NCBI GenBank assembly: GCA_030149325.1
Contig: JASBRS010000017.1
Span: 1-41,534, forward strand
From: Deinococci bacterium
GTDB taxonomy: Bacteria; Deinococcota; Deinococci; Deinococcales; Trueperaceae
Direction: 5' to 3'
Length of the DNA: 41,534 bases
Of the stretch, positions 30,898 through 39,844 are shown in pieces. Made by a program: the position numbers and the translations under genes. The first letter of the stretch is position 1; each line of letters opens with the position of its first letter. The notes beneath the pieces were generated by a model. It did not search any database. It was given only the letters and a program-made list of their open reading frames with translations, and was not told the origin of the DNA.

Positions 30898-32709
30898 GTG
30901 AAGCGAACTCTGATGGCCGTCGTGGCGGCGGCGCTCCTGGCTGCGGCATTCGCCCAGGTCGAACCGTTCACGTACCCCAGCAACTACGCACCTACGTTGA
31001 AACAGGGCGGTACCGTCAACGAGACGCTGTTCGGCGACATCACCACGCTGAACCCGGTGCTCACCTCGAGCGCCAGCGAGTCCGCTCTGATCGGCCTCTA
31101 CGCCGGCCCCGGCACGGTCTACCGCGACTGGCTCGGCAACCGCTCGTTCCAGAAGCCCGACGGCAGCTACAACCTGTACTGGGCGAAGGACATCAAGGTC
31201 CTGAAGAAGGACCAGCAGTTCATCGTCACGCTGCGCCAGGGCTGGAAGTGGTCGGACGGCGTCGAGATGACGACCGACGACGTCCAGGCGACCTGGGACA
31301 TCGTCGGCGACCCCAACGTCGAGTCGAACAACTACTCCTGCTCGGTGGTGGGCGACAAGAAGGTGCAGCTCAAGATCCTCGGCAAGTACCAGTACGAGGT
31401 CACGCTGCCCGAGCCGCAGGTCAACGCCATCGCCAACAACGACTGCACCAACGCCGGCCTGATCCCCGCCCACATCTTCATGCCCGTCTACAAGGCCAAG
31501 GGCGCGGCGGGCGTCAAGGCCATGTGGGGCGTCGACACCGACCCCAGCACCATCGTCTCCGGCGGCCCCTACCTGCTCAAGGAGTTCCGCGCCGGTGAGC
31601 GCCTGGTGTTCGTCAAGAACCCGCAGTACGCCAAGCAGGTCATGGCGGCCGACGGCACCGGCGTGCCCGGGCCCGACACCTGGAACGTGACGCTCGTCAA
31701 GGACGCCAACCAGGTCCTCAGCCGTGCCATCACGGGCCAGTCCGACTTCTACTGGCCGGTCAACCTCGACCAGGTGAAGGCCGTCAAGGACGCCGTCGAC
31801 AAGGGCACGATCAAGGGCACGCTGTACGCCAACATCGGCCCCAGCACCGCCGTCGACTTCATCACCTACAACTTCAACCAGACCGACAAGTGCAAGGCCG
31901 ACATGTTCCGCAACGTCTACTTCCGCCGCGCCATCAGCGACATGATCGACCGCAACGCGCTGGTGAACGCGGCCCTGGGCGGGCTCGGCTTCCCCGCCAA
32001 GGACTGGAACTCGGCGGCCTCCAAGCCCTTCGACGCCCCCAACCTCAAGCCCTTCGCGTTCGATCCCGAACAGGGCGTGCAGCTGCTCAAGAACATCGGC
32101 TTCACGCAGAAGGACGCCGACGGCGTGCTGACGAACCCCACCACGGGCTGCAAGGTGGAGTTCGACCTGCAGTACAACAGCGGCAACACCCGCCGCGGCC
32201 AGGAAGCGCAGGTCATCGCGCAGACGGCCGCCCCCTACGGCGTCAAGATCAACCCGCGCGAGGTCTCCACGCAGATCTGGGCCAACTCGATCGTCGGCAC
32301 CAGCGACAACTACGATCCGGCCAAGGGCCGCACCGTGAACTACGACGCCGAGATCTGGGGCCTGGCCGGCGGCGACGTCGACAACCCCAGCTTCCGCAAC
32401 GGCCTGATGCCCGGGACCAACCTCAACTCCTGGAACAAGAGCAAGACCGACCTCCAGTCGTGGGAGATCCTGATGGGCCAGTACACGGTCGAGATGAACT
32501 CCGCCCTCGACCTGCAGAAGCGCGTCCAGATCTACGACGAACGCGCCGCCCTGATGCGCGAGTGGCTGCCCATCACGCCGCTCATCAGCACCTCGTTCAG
32601 CTTCTACACCGACCTCGGCAACACCTGGCCGAAGTCCGCCCTGGACGCCAACAGCATCCAGTCGCCCTACCGACCCGGTGGGTTCCGCGAGACGCTGACC
32701 GCTCCCTGA
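30898..32709 (+). CDS. Peptide ABC transporter, substrate-binding protein
   Basis: 603 residues, SBP_bac_5 (DppA/OppA-like) family. An N-terminal signal peptide ends AAAFAQ (cut near residue 20) with no lipobox cysteine, so it is secreted or periplasmic rather than a lipoprotein. Family marks are GDITTLNPVLTSSASES, LRQGWKWSDGVEMTTDDV and SGGPYLLKEFRAGERLVFVKNP, then FRNVYFRRAISDMIDRNALV. The GTG start has GGAGGAGG at 7 bases. Lysine codon use (AAG) is higher than in neighbours, as expected of a highly expressed exported protein. The two permeases and two ATPases follow. The exact substrate (di-, oligopeptide or other) is not decided. Confidence 0.95.
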   Translation: MKRTLMAVVAAALLAAAFAQVEPFTYPSNYAPTLKQGGTVNETLFGDITTLNPVLTSSASESALIGLYAGPGTVYRDWLGNRSFQKPDGSYNLYWAKDIKVLKKDQQFIVTLRQGWKWSDGVEMTTDDVQATWDIVGDPNVESNNYSCSVVGDKKVQLKILGKYQYEVTLPEPQVNAIANNDCTNAGLIPAHIFMPVYKAKGAAGVKAMWGVDTDPSTIVSGGPYLLKEFRAGERLVFVKNPQYAKQVMAADGTGVPGPDTWNVTLVKDANQVLSRAITGQSDFYWPVNLDQVKAVKDAVDKGTIKGTLYANIGPSTAVDFITYNFNQTDKCKADMFRNVYFRRAISDMIDRNALVNAALGGLGFPAKDWNSAASKPFDAPNLKPFAFDPEQGVQLLKNIGFTQKDADGVLTNPTTGCKVEFDLQYNSGNTRRGQEAQVIAQTAAPYGVKINPREVSTQIWANSIVGTSDNYDPAKGRTVNYDAEIWGLAGGDVDNPSFRNGLMPGTNLNSWNKSKTDLQSWEILMGQYTVEMNSALDLQKRVQIYDERAALMREWLPITPLISTSFSFYTDLGNTWPKSALDANSIQSPYRPGGFRETLTAP

Positions 32710-32733
32710 GCTTCGCCCTCGTCTGAGAACGCT

Positions 32734-32762
32734 GCGGGGCCCCGGCGATGCCGGGGCCCCGC
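32734..32762 (+). terminator. GC hairpin after the binding-protein gene
   Basis: Perfect 13-bp arms around a 3-base GAT loop. Its position inside the transporter cluster suggests partial termination, which would give more binding protein than permease. Confidence 0.65.
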
Positions 32763-32801
32763 TCCATTGGGAACTCTCAGGCACGCTCGGCCGTTGTGGC
32801 A

Positions 32802-32807
32802 TAGAAT
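32802..32807 (+). promoter_or_regulatory. -10 box (TAGAAT) before the permease genes
   Basis: TAGAAT lies 80 bases upstream of the first permease ATG. The -35 is weak. It would allow the permeases to be made independently of the hairpin at 32734-32762. Confidence 0.4.
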
Positions 32808-32886
32808 GCCCTATTGCGAACACCGGGGCGTGTCAGGCGGCGTTGCCGGCACCGACCCGAACCAACCCCGGAGGCCACCTGGTTCC

Positions 32887-33867
32887 ATGCTGCGCTACAT
32901 CGTGCGACGCTTCTTCAACCTGATCCCGACCTTCGTCATCGCCACCTTCCTCGCCTGGGCGATCATCCAGGCCGCACCCGGCGACTTCGCCAGCCAGTTC
33001 GCCTTCGACCAGGTCGACCCCAACAAGGCCGAGCGCATCCGCGCCCTGTTGGGCCTGAACCAGCCCTGGTACCTCCGCTACCTCTACTGGCTCAGGAACG
33101 TGGTGCTGCACTTCGACTTCGGCACCAGCATGACCAGCAAGGCCAGCGTCACCGCGCTGATCCTGCCGCTCATGCGCAACAGCATGATCCTGCTGCTGCC
33201 GGCCACCGCGCTCGCCTTCGCCATCGCCATCCCCATCGGCGTGTACTCGGCGCTCCACAAGTACTCGTTCCTGGATCGCGTGCTCACGGTCTTCAGCCTC
33301 ATGGGTCTGGCCGTTCCCAACTTCTTCCTGGCCCTCATCCTGCTGGCGTTCACGGTGGGCTGGTTCCACCACTTCCACTGGTTCCTGTTGCCCACCGGCG
33401 GCATGACCAGCACCGCCTTCAGCAGCTTCACCCCGATCCACAAGATCCTCGACGTGTCGTGGCACCTGATCGGACCGATGCTGGTGGTGTCGCTGTCGTC
33501 GCTGGCCTTCCTCAGCCGCATCATGCGCGGGGAGATGCTCGAGGTGCTCAGCCTCGACTACATCCGCACGGCACGCTCCAAGGGCCTCTCCGACCGCACG
33601 GTGAACGTCAAGCACGCCCTGCGCAACGCCATCCTGGTGATCGTGGCGATCATCGGCGGCACCCTGCCCGGGCTGGTCTCGGGCGCCGGCTCGGTGGAGT
33701 TCGTGACCGGCTGGCCCGGCATCACGCCCCTGTTCATCAGCTCGATCTTCGCGCAGGACGTCTACGTCGTGATGGCCCTGCTGACCATCCTCACGCTGCT
33801 CCTGATGGTGGGCAACCTGATCTCCGACCTGGCCCTGGCGCTGGTCGATCCCAGGATCCGGTACTGA
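32887..33867 (+). CDS. Peptide ABC transporter permease, DppB-like
   Basis: 326 residues, BPD_transp_1 family with about six membrane helices. The start MLRYIVRRFFNLIPT is typical. The EAA loop that contacts the ATPases is seen in LDYIRTARSKGLSDRTVNVKHALRN. It ends in ALVDPRIRY, the usual DppB C-terminus. A GGAGG box lies 12 bases before the ATG, rather far. The second permease starts with one base between. Confidence 0.94.
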   Translation: MLRYIVRRFFNLIPTFVIATFLAWAIIQAAPGDFASQFAFDQVDPNKAERIRALLGLNQPWYLRYLYWLRNVVLHFDFGTSMTSKASVTALILPLMRNSMILLLPATALAFAIAIPIGVYSALHKYSFLDRVLTVFSLMGLAVPNFFLALILLAFTVGWFHHFHWFLLPTGGMTSTAFSSFTPIHKILDVSWHLIGPMLVVSLSSLAFLSRIMRGEMLEVLSLDYIRTARSKGLSDRTVNVKHALRNAILVIVAIIGGTLPGLVSGAGSVEFVTGWPGITPLFISSIFAQDVYVVMALLTILTLLLMVGNLISDLALALVDPRIRY

Positions 33868-33868
33868 C

Positions 33869-35089
33869 GTGGAAGGTACCCGGCCCACCCCCCGGAAGGA
33901 CGCACCGGAGACGGACGTGGACGACGTCCGGGCGGTCAAGGGCGCCAGCCTCACCTCGATCGCCTGGCAGCAGTTCAAGAAGCACCCGCTGGCGCGCATC
34001 GCGCTGGTGGTGCTGGGGATCATGTACCTGCTGGCGGCGTTCGCCGACTTCGTCGCGCCCTACCCCGAGCACGACATCAACGCCAACGCCACCTTCGAGC
34101 CTCCCACCGTCGTCCACATCCGTGACGCCGAGGGGCGGCTGACGTGGCCCTACATCTACACCATGAAGAAGACGATCGACATGCAGACCTTCGAGTCGGT
34201 GTGGACGGTCGACACCTCGCGCGCCTACCCCCTGCGGCTGTTCGTGCGCCGCACCGGCATCCGCGACCGCTACGTGCCGTTCCCGGTCAACCTCATCCCC
34301 GTGCCCATGCGCCGCGCCCTAGGCATCCGGCCCTGGGCCACCCTGCACCTGTTCGGCGTGGACGACCCCAGCGGCCAGGTGAAGGTGCACCTGCTCGGCA
34401 CCGACGACCTCGGCTCCGACGTCTTCGGCAAGCTCCTGTTCGGTGCCCGCATCAGCCTCACCATCGGCATCCTGGCCAGCCTGGTGGCCATCGTCATCGG
34501 CATGATCATGGGCGGCCTCGCCGGCTTCTACGGCGGCTGGATCGACGAGGTGATCCTGCGCTTCGTGGAGGCGCTGTCGGCGATCCCCGACCTCTTCCTG
34601 CTGCTCACCCTGTCGGCGGTGTTCTACCCGCTCCACCTGCCGTCCACCACGCAGTTCACGGTGATCATCGTGGCGCTCTCGGTGATCGGCTGGGGGGGCA
34701 CCGCTCGAGCGGTGCGGGGGCAGCTCCTGAGTCTCCGCGAGCGCGACTTCACGGTCGCGGCGAAGGCGCTGGGCGCCAGCAACTCGCGCATCATCGCCCG
34801 TCACCTGCTGCCCCAGACGCTGTCGTTCATCATCATCTCGCTGTCGATCCAGATCCCCGGCTACACCCTCGCCGAGTCGGTGCTGTCGTTCTTCGGGCTC
34901 GGCATCCAGCCCCCCTCGACGAGCTGGGGCCTGATGCTGTCGACCGCCCAGTCGTTCGCGGGCGTCACCGGGCTGGGCGCACGCTGGTGGATCTTCACGC
35001 CGGGCGTGGCGATTTTCATCGCCGTGCTCACCTGGAACCTCCTGGGCGACGGGCTGCGCGACGCCTTCGACCCCAAGAGCCGGCGTTGA
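33869..35089 (+). CDS. Peptide ABC transporter permease, DppC-like
   Basis: 406 residues, longer than a typical DppC (~300). After a cytoplasmic N-terminus (1-40) and helix 1 (~42-62) there is an external segment of ~125 residues containing VHIRDAEGRLTWPYIYTMKK, seen in the YejE-like subgroup of these permeases, before helix 2. The EAA loop is FTVAAKALGASNSRIIARHLLPQ and the end is GDGLRDAFDPKSRR. The GTG start is one base after the previous stop, with no clear ribosome binding site, so coupling is likely. Confidence 0.94.
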   Translation: MEGTRPTPRKDAPETDVDDVRAVKGASLTSIAWQQFKKHPLARIALVVLGIMYLLAAFADFVAPYPEHDINANATFEPPTVVHIRDAEGRLTWPYIYTMKKTIDMQTFESVWTVDTSRAYPLRLFVRRTGIRDRYVPFPVNLIPVPMRRALGIRPWATLHLFGVDDPSGQVKVHLLGTDDLGSDVFGKLLFGARISLTIGILASLVAIVIGMIMGGLAGFYGGWIDEVILRFVEALSAIPDLFLLLTLSAVFYPLHLPSTTQFTVIIVALSVIGWGGTARAVRGQLLSLRERDFTVAAKALGASNSRIIARHLLPQTLSFIIISLSIQIPGYTLAESVLSFFGLGIQPPSTSWGLMLSTAQSFAGVTGLGARWWIFTPGVAIFIAVLTWNLLGDGLRDAFDPKSRR

Positions 35090-35130
35090 GGGGTCGGTCG
35101 GTGATGGCCAGGCTCGCCCTTCGGAAACGT

Positions 35131-35159
35131 TTGACCTCGTGCGGCTCAGGCTATATCCT
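35131..35159 (+). promoter_or_regulatory. Promoter P1 of the ATPase genes
   Basis: TTGACC (35131-35136), a 17-base spacer and TATCCT (35154-35159), close to consensus at both boxes. Confidence 0.7.
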
Positions 35160-35377
35160 TCCTGAGACCGGTGTCCGGGAGACGCCTCGTCGTCCGACCG
35201 GAACGCGGGATGGCCTGGTATGGTGGCAACGTTGGACCGTCCCGGATCGCGGGCCGGCAGCGGCTATTTCCTCTAGTTCGGGGGTATCTCCAGCGGGTGC
35301 GTCGCCTCTCCCCTACGGTGCGAGGGCGAGCGCGTCCGGGACGGGGTTCGTCTCCGTCGACCCCCGGCCTATTCGGG

Positions 35378-35383
35378 TAGAAT
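35378..35383 (+). promoter_or_regulatory. -10 box (TAGAAT), promoter P2 of the ATPase genes
   Basis: TAGAAT lies 27 bases before the ATPase ATG; GTCGAC 16 bases upstream could act as a poor -35. It would give a short leader that retains the GAGGAG box. Confidence 0.45.
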
Positions 35384-35410
35384 CGAACCCTGTGAGGAGT
35401 GTACGCGCTG

Positions 35411-36420
35411 ATGCCTAGTTCCGACCGGCTACTGGAGGTCACCGACCTCAAGACCTACTTCGACACCGATGAGGGCGTCGTCAAGGCCGTCGACGGGGTG
35501 AGCTTCCACCTCGATCGCGGCGAGACGCTCGCCGTGGTGGGCGAGTCCGGCTCCGGCAAGTCCGTCACGAGCCTCTCGGTCATGCGCCTCATCCCCTCGC
35601 CTCCCGGCCGCATCGCATCCGGTTCGATGCTGTTCGAGGGCCAGGACCTCGTGAAGAAATCGGAACGGGAGATGCGGCGCATCCGCGGCAACGAGATCTC
35701 GATGATCTTCCAGGAGCCGATGACCAGCCTCAACCCGGTCTACACCGTGGGCGACCAGATCGCCGAGGCGATCGTGCTCCACCAGGGCAAGAGCAACCGC
35801 GAAGCGATGAAGATGGCGGTCGAGATGCTCGACCTCGTCGGCATCCCCGAACCGGGCAAGCGCGTCAAGAACTACCCTCACCAGATGTCGGGCGGCATGC
35901 GTCAGCGCGTCATGATCGCCATGGCGCTGTCGTGCGGGCCCAAGCTCCTGATCGCCGACGAGCCCACCACGGCGCTCGACGTCACCATCCAGGCGCAGAT
36001 CCTCGACCTGATGCGCAAGCTCCAGCGCGAGATCGGCATGTCGATCCTGTTCATCACCCACGACCTCGGGGTCGTGGCCGAGATGGCCGATCGCGTGGTG
36101 GTGATGTACGCCGGCCGCGCCGTCGAGGAGGGCAACGTCAACGACATCTTCGCGCGCCCGCAGATGCCCTACACCCTGGGCCTGATGAACTCGATCCCCC
36201 GCGTCGACCGTGCCGCCGAGCACCAGGACCGGCTCGAGGCCATCCCCGGCAACGTGCCGAACCCGCTCTACCTGCCCGAGGGTTGCGCCTTCCACCCGCG
36301 CTGCCGCTTCGCGATCGACGAGTGCAAGGGAGCCATCCCGTCCCTCGAAGACACGGGAGGCGGGCACATGGTGCGCTGTCTGCGCTGGAAGGATCTCGAC
36401 CTGACGAAGGAGATGGTGGC

Positions 36421-36424
<4 letters not shown>
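35411..36424 (+). CDS. Peptide ABC transporter ATP-binding protein, DppD/OppD-like
   Basis: 337 residues. Walker A is GESGSGKS, the signature is [15 protein letters not shown], Walker B is [13 protein letters not shown] and the switch is [14 protein letters not shown]. The C-terminal oligopeptide-transporter domain has the cysteine set in [17 protein letters not shown] and MVRCLRW, which in some relatives binds an iron-sulfur cluster. ATG 35411 is preferred: GAGGAG lies 11 bases upstream, while an in-frame GTG at 35399 overlaps that box. The stop overlaps the next ATG (ATGA). Confidence 0.94.
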
Positions 36425-37431
<1,007 letters not shown>

Positions 37432-37450
37432 ACCGAGACCACGCGAGCTG

Positions 37451-37483
37451 CGGCGGGGGCGCTCCAGGCGGGCGCCCCCGCCG
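37451..37483 (+). terminator. GC hairpin after the ATPase genes
   Basis: Perfect 12-bp arms (37451-37462 and 37472-37483) with a 9-base loop, 19 bases after the stop. The next promoter -10 begins only 15 bases beyond it. Confidence 0.6.
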
Positions 37484-37498
37484 TCGTGTCGCGGCGCA

Positions 37499-37504
37499 TA
37501 TACT
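37499..37504 (+). promoter_or_regulatory. -10 box (TATACT) upstream of the polyprenyl synthase
   Basis: TATACT lies 7 bases before the GTG of a 22-codon frame. Its -35 position falls in the terminator stem of the preceding operon. Confidence 0.5.
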
Positions 37505-37511
37505 CGGAGGC

Positions 37512-37580
37512 GTGGTCGCCCTGCAGCCTACTCCGACGCCGTCGCGTCTCACCGCCCCGCCCCCCGCCGTAGTCCGGTGA
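37512..37580 (+). CDS. 22-codon leaderless upstream frame coupled to the polyprenyl synthase
   Basis: GTG 37512 opens MVALQPTPTPSRLTAPPPAV-VR; its TGA (37578-37580) overlaps the next GTG as GTGA. The downstream gene has no ribosome binding site, so translation of this frame may be needed to reach it. The peptide is Pro/Thr-rich and unlike any known protein. Confidence 0.4.
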   Translation: MVALQPTPTPSRLTAPPPAVVR

Positions 37581-38593
37581 GGCGATCCGGGCCCGAGCTG
37601 GCCGAGCGCATCCGTCGGGTCCTGCTGGCGGCCCTGCCCGACGGGCACGAACACCCCGAGCTCGAGCGCTTCGCCCGCCTGCAGCGGGTCTACCCCGAGC
37701 GCCCCGGGAAGACGCTGCGGGGCCAGCTCGTGGTGCTCTCCAGCGCCGCCCACGACGGCGACATGGATGCCGCCCTGGTCACGGCCGCCGGCCTCGAGCT
37801 GTTCCAGAACTGGGTCCTCGTCCACGACGACATCGAGGACGACTCCGAGCAACGCCGTGGTGGACCCGCGCTGCACCGCATGGTGGCCCCGGCCGTCGCC
37901 CTCAACGTCGGCGACGCCATGCACGTGGCGATGTGGCGGCTGCTGCTGACGCTCCCCACGGCAGCCGACCGCCCGGTCGACCGCGAGGCCGTGCTGCGCG
38001 AGTTCCTGTGGATGATCGACCGCACGGCCGAGGGTCAGCACCTCGACCTGAGCTGGGTGGCCGACGGTCGCTTCGACATCTCCGAGGACGACTACCTCAC
38101 CATGGTCACGCTCAAGACGGCCTACTACACCGTGGTCAGTCCGCTCCGGCTGGGCGCCGCCTGCGCCGGCAGGCCCCCGTCGCCGGTGTTCACGGAGGCG
38201 GGACGCGACCTCGGCGTGGCCTTCCAGATCCGCGACGACGTGCTCAACCTCCGGCGCGACGTCGCCTACGGCAAGGAGTTCGCCGGAGACCTCTACGAGG
38301 GCAAGCGCACCCTGATCCTGGCGCACCTGCTGGCGCACGCGTCGGCGGACGAGGCGGCGGAGGTGCGCGAGGTGCTGGCGCGCCCGAGAGACGCCAAGCA
38401 GCCGGAGGCGATCGAACGCGTGCTGGCGGCGATCGAGCGCCACGGCTCGCTCGACTACGCGCAGACCCTCGCCGAGGCGCGCGCGCGTCGGGGCCTGGAG
38501 CGCCTCCACGACGCGCTGGCGGAGCTGCCCGGCGCCGACGCCGCCCTGGAGATCGAGGAGCTCGTGCGCTCCCTGGCGGCCCGCACCGTCTGA
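37577..38593 (+). CDS. Trans-polyprenyl diphosphate synthase
   Basis: 338 residues, IspA/GGPPS/heptaprenyl-type family. It elongates allylic diphosphates with isopentenyl diphosphate. The first Asp-rich motif is VHDDIEDDSEQRRGGPALH, the second QIRDDVLNLRRDVAYGKE with Asn in place of the last Asp, a common variant, followed by GDLYEGKRTL. Bulky residues before the first motif (LELFQNWVL) hint at a short to medium product, but chain length cannot be fixed. The GTG start has no ribosome binding site and overlaps the stop of the upstream 22-codon frame. Possible roles are carotenoid or quinone precursors. Confidence 0.92.
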   Translation: MRRSGPELAERIRRVLLAALPDGHEHPELERFARLQRVYPERPGKTLRGQLVVLSSAAHDGDMDAALVTAAGLELFQNWVLVHDDIEDDSEQRRGGPALHRMVAPAVALNVGDAMHVAMWRLLLTLPTAADRPVDREAVLREFLWMIDRTAEGQHLDLSWVADGRFDISEDDYLTMVTLKTAYYTVVSPLRLGAACAGRPPSPVFTEAGRDLGVAFQIRDDVLNLRRDVAYGKEFAGDLYEGKRTLILAHLLAHASADEAAEVREVLARPRDAKQPEAIERVLAAIERHGSLDYAQTLAEARARRGLERLHDALAELPGADAALEIEELVRSLAARTV

Positions 38594-38616
38594 CCTGGCC
38601 CGCACCGCGGCCGTCG

Positions 38617-38640
38617 GCACCTCGGCTACGGCCGAGGTGC
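38617..38640 (+). terminator. Hairpin with UACG tetraloop after polyprenyl synthase
   Basis: Ten-bp arms GCACCTCGGC/GCCGAGGTGC close a C(UACG)G loop, a very stable tetraloop. It starts 23 bases after the stop codon. Confidence 0.6.
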
Positions 38641-38665
38641 GGCCCTCCCCCGCCCCCCGGGCGCC

Positions 38666-38671
38666 TAGCCT
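38666..38671 (+). promoter_or_regulatory. -10 box (TAGCCT) of comF
   Basis: TAGCCT ends 5 bases before the comF ATG, which has no ribosome binding site. Confidence 0.4.
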
Positions 38672-38676
38672 GGGCC

Positions 38677-39417
38677 ATGCGAGCGTTCCCCTCGTCGCGT
38701 TCCGCCCACCCGTCCGGGGCAGCGGGCCCGGCCCTGCTCGGGGCGATCCGCAGGGTGCTCGGGGGCCTGCTCCCCTGCCCCGCCTGCGGTGTCCGAGCCG
38801 CCGGCGCCACCGGCGTGTGCGCCACCTGTGCGCGCCGCGCCGTCGCCCCCGGCCTCCGCGGCGACCGGCTGTGGCTCGGCATCTACGAGGGGCCCCTGGG
38901 GCGCATCGTCCGCGCCCTGAAGTACCGCGGGGTCACGGGCCTGGCCCCCTGGCTGGGCGACCGCCTGGGCGCAGAGGTGGTGCGCGTCGGCTGGCGCCCC
39001 ACGGTGGTGTGCGCGGTGCCGCTCCACCGCAGCCGCCGGCGCCGCCGCGGCTTCAACCAGGCCGAGCTGATCGCTCGGCAGGTGGCGCGCCGGCTCGCCG
39101 TGCCCTACCGTCCGTTGCTGCGGCGCACCCGGGCCACGCCGCAGCAAACGCGGATGCAGCGCGCCGCACGGCTCCGCAACGTCCGCGGCGCCTTCGCCAG
39201 CGTCCCCGCCCAGGAGGCCTCCGTGCTGCTCATCGACGACGTGTGGACCACCGGGGCCACCGCCTCGGCCTGCCGCGCCGCGCTCCTGGCCGCCGGCGCT
39301 GGCCGGGTCCGCATCGCCGTCGTGGCCGTCGCGCGCGGGCCCGCGAGCAGCCCCGGCGAGCCTCCGGACCGCGCGAGCGCATCGCGCACACCCACCTGGC
39401 TCAGAAAGCGACGATGA
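38677..39417 (+). CDS. comF: ComF-family amidophosphoribosyltransferase-like protein
   Basis: 246 residues. N-terminal zinc cysteines CPACG and CATCAR (~36-56) are followed by a PRTase fold: KYRGVTGLAPWLG, VPLHRSRRRRRGFNQAELIA, RTRATPQQTRMQRAARLRNV and the PRPP loop VLLIDDVWTTGAT. ComF is needed for uptake of single-stranded DNA in natural transformation, helping move it into the cytoplasm, with a biochemical role still unclear. The ATG is probably leaderless. The last 17 bases overlap the convergent divergent-PAP gene. Confidence 0.94.
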   Translation: MRAFPSSRSAHPSGAAGPALLGAIRRVLGGLLPCPACGVRAAGATGVCATCARRAVAPGLRGDRLWLGIYEGPLGRIVRALKYRGVTGLAPWLGDRLGAEVVRVGWRPTVVCAVPLHRSRRRRRGFNQAELIARQVARRLAVPYRPLLRRTRATPQQTRMQRAARLRNVRGAFASVPAQEASVLLIDDVWTTGATASACRAALLAAGAGRVRIAVVAVARGPASSPGEPPDRASASRTPTWLRKRR

Positions 39418-39844
39418 GGGCCGTGCTGATCCCCACCAGGGCACCGACCAGAACCTGAGGGTAGGTGTGCCCGAGCAGGGTCTTGAGGGCCTGCGGCTGG
39501 AACCCCTCGTCGAAGAGGTGCCCCAGCTCTTCCACGAGATCGTTGAGCAGCTCGGCCTGCACGCCGGCGGCGCGGCGGATGCCGGTGGCGTCGTACATGA
39601 CGATCGAACCGAACACCGCGGCGATGGCGAACTGTGCGCTCCCCCACCCGAACTTCAGCCCCAGCGCGGTCGCCAGCGCGGTGACCGCGGCGGTGTGCGA
39701 CGATGGCATGCCGCCGGTCTCCAGCATGCGGTCGAGGGCCAGCCGCCGTTCGGTGATCAGGATCAGCAGGACCTTCAGCAGTTGGGCCGCGATCGTCGCG
39801 ATGAGGGCCGTGAACAGCGCTCCGTTGGTGAGGACGCTGCTCAT
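39401..39844 (-). CDS. Divergent PAP2-family (DUF212) membrane protein
   Basis: 147 residues with three to four hydrophobic segments. The phosphatase-type motif GGMPSSHTAAVTALA (~44-58) and GHTYPQVLVGALVG near the end are characteristic. Family members are divergent acid phosphatase/vanadium peroxidase relatives of unknown substrate, possibly lipid phosphates. The ATG overlaps the folD stop (ATGA), so it is the last gene of the asp23-nusB-folD unit. Confidence 0.92.
   Translation of the reverse strand: MSSVLTNGALFTALIATIAAQLLKVLLILITERRLALDRMLETGGMPSSHTAAVTALATALGLKFGWGSAQFAIAAVFGSIVMYDATGIRRAAGVQAELLNDLVEELGHLFDEGFQPQALKTLLGHTYPQVLVGALVGISTALIVAF

Larger units (their letters stand above)
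35090..35410 (+). other. Intergenic leader region before the ATPase genes
   Basis: 321 bases without a clear gene. It holds two promoters, P1 at 35131-35159 and a -10 at 35378-35383. A P1 transcript would carry a leader of ~245 bases. A GTG frame of 69 codons (35171-35380) lies 11 bases after the P1 -10; it is Arg-rich and resembles nothing I know. Confidence 0.45.

Noticed and set aside
35171-35380. 69-codon frame as a confident gene
   Set aside because: No ribosome binding site, 11 bases from the -10, Arg/Gly/Pro-rich and without family features; kept only as part of the leader description.
38217-38290. Loss of the last Asp in the second Asp-rich motif of the polyprenyl synthase
   Set aside because: DDVLN is a common variant in active members of the family, so it is not a sign of an inactive enzyme.
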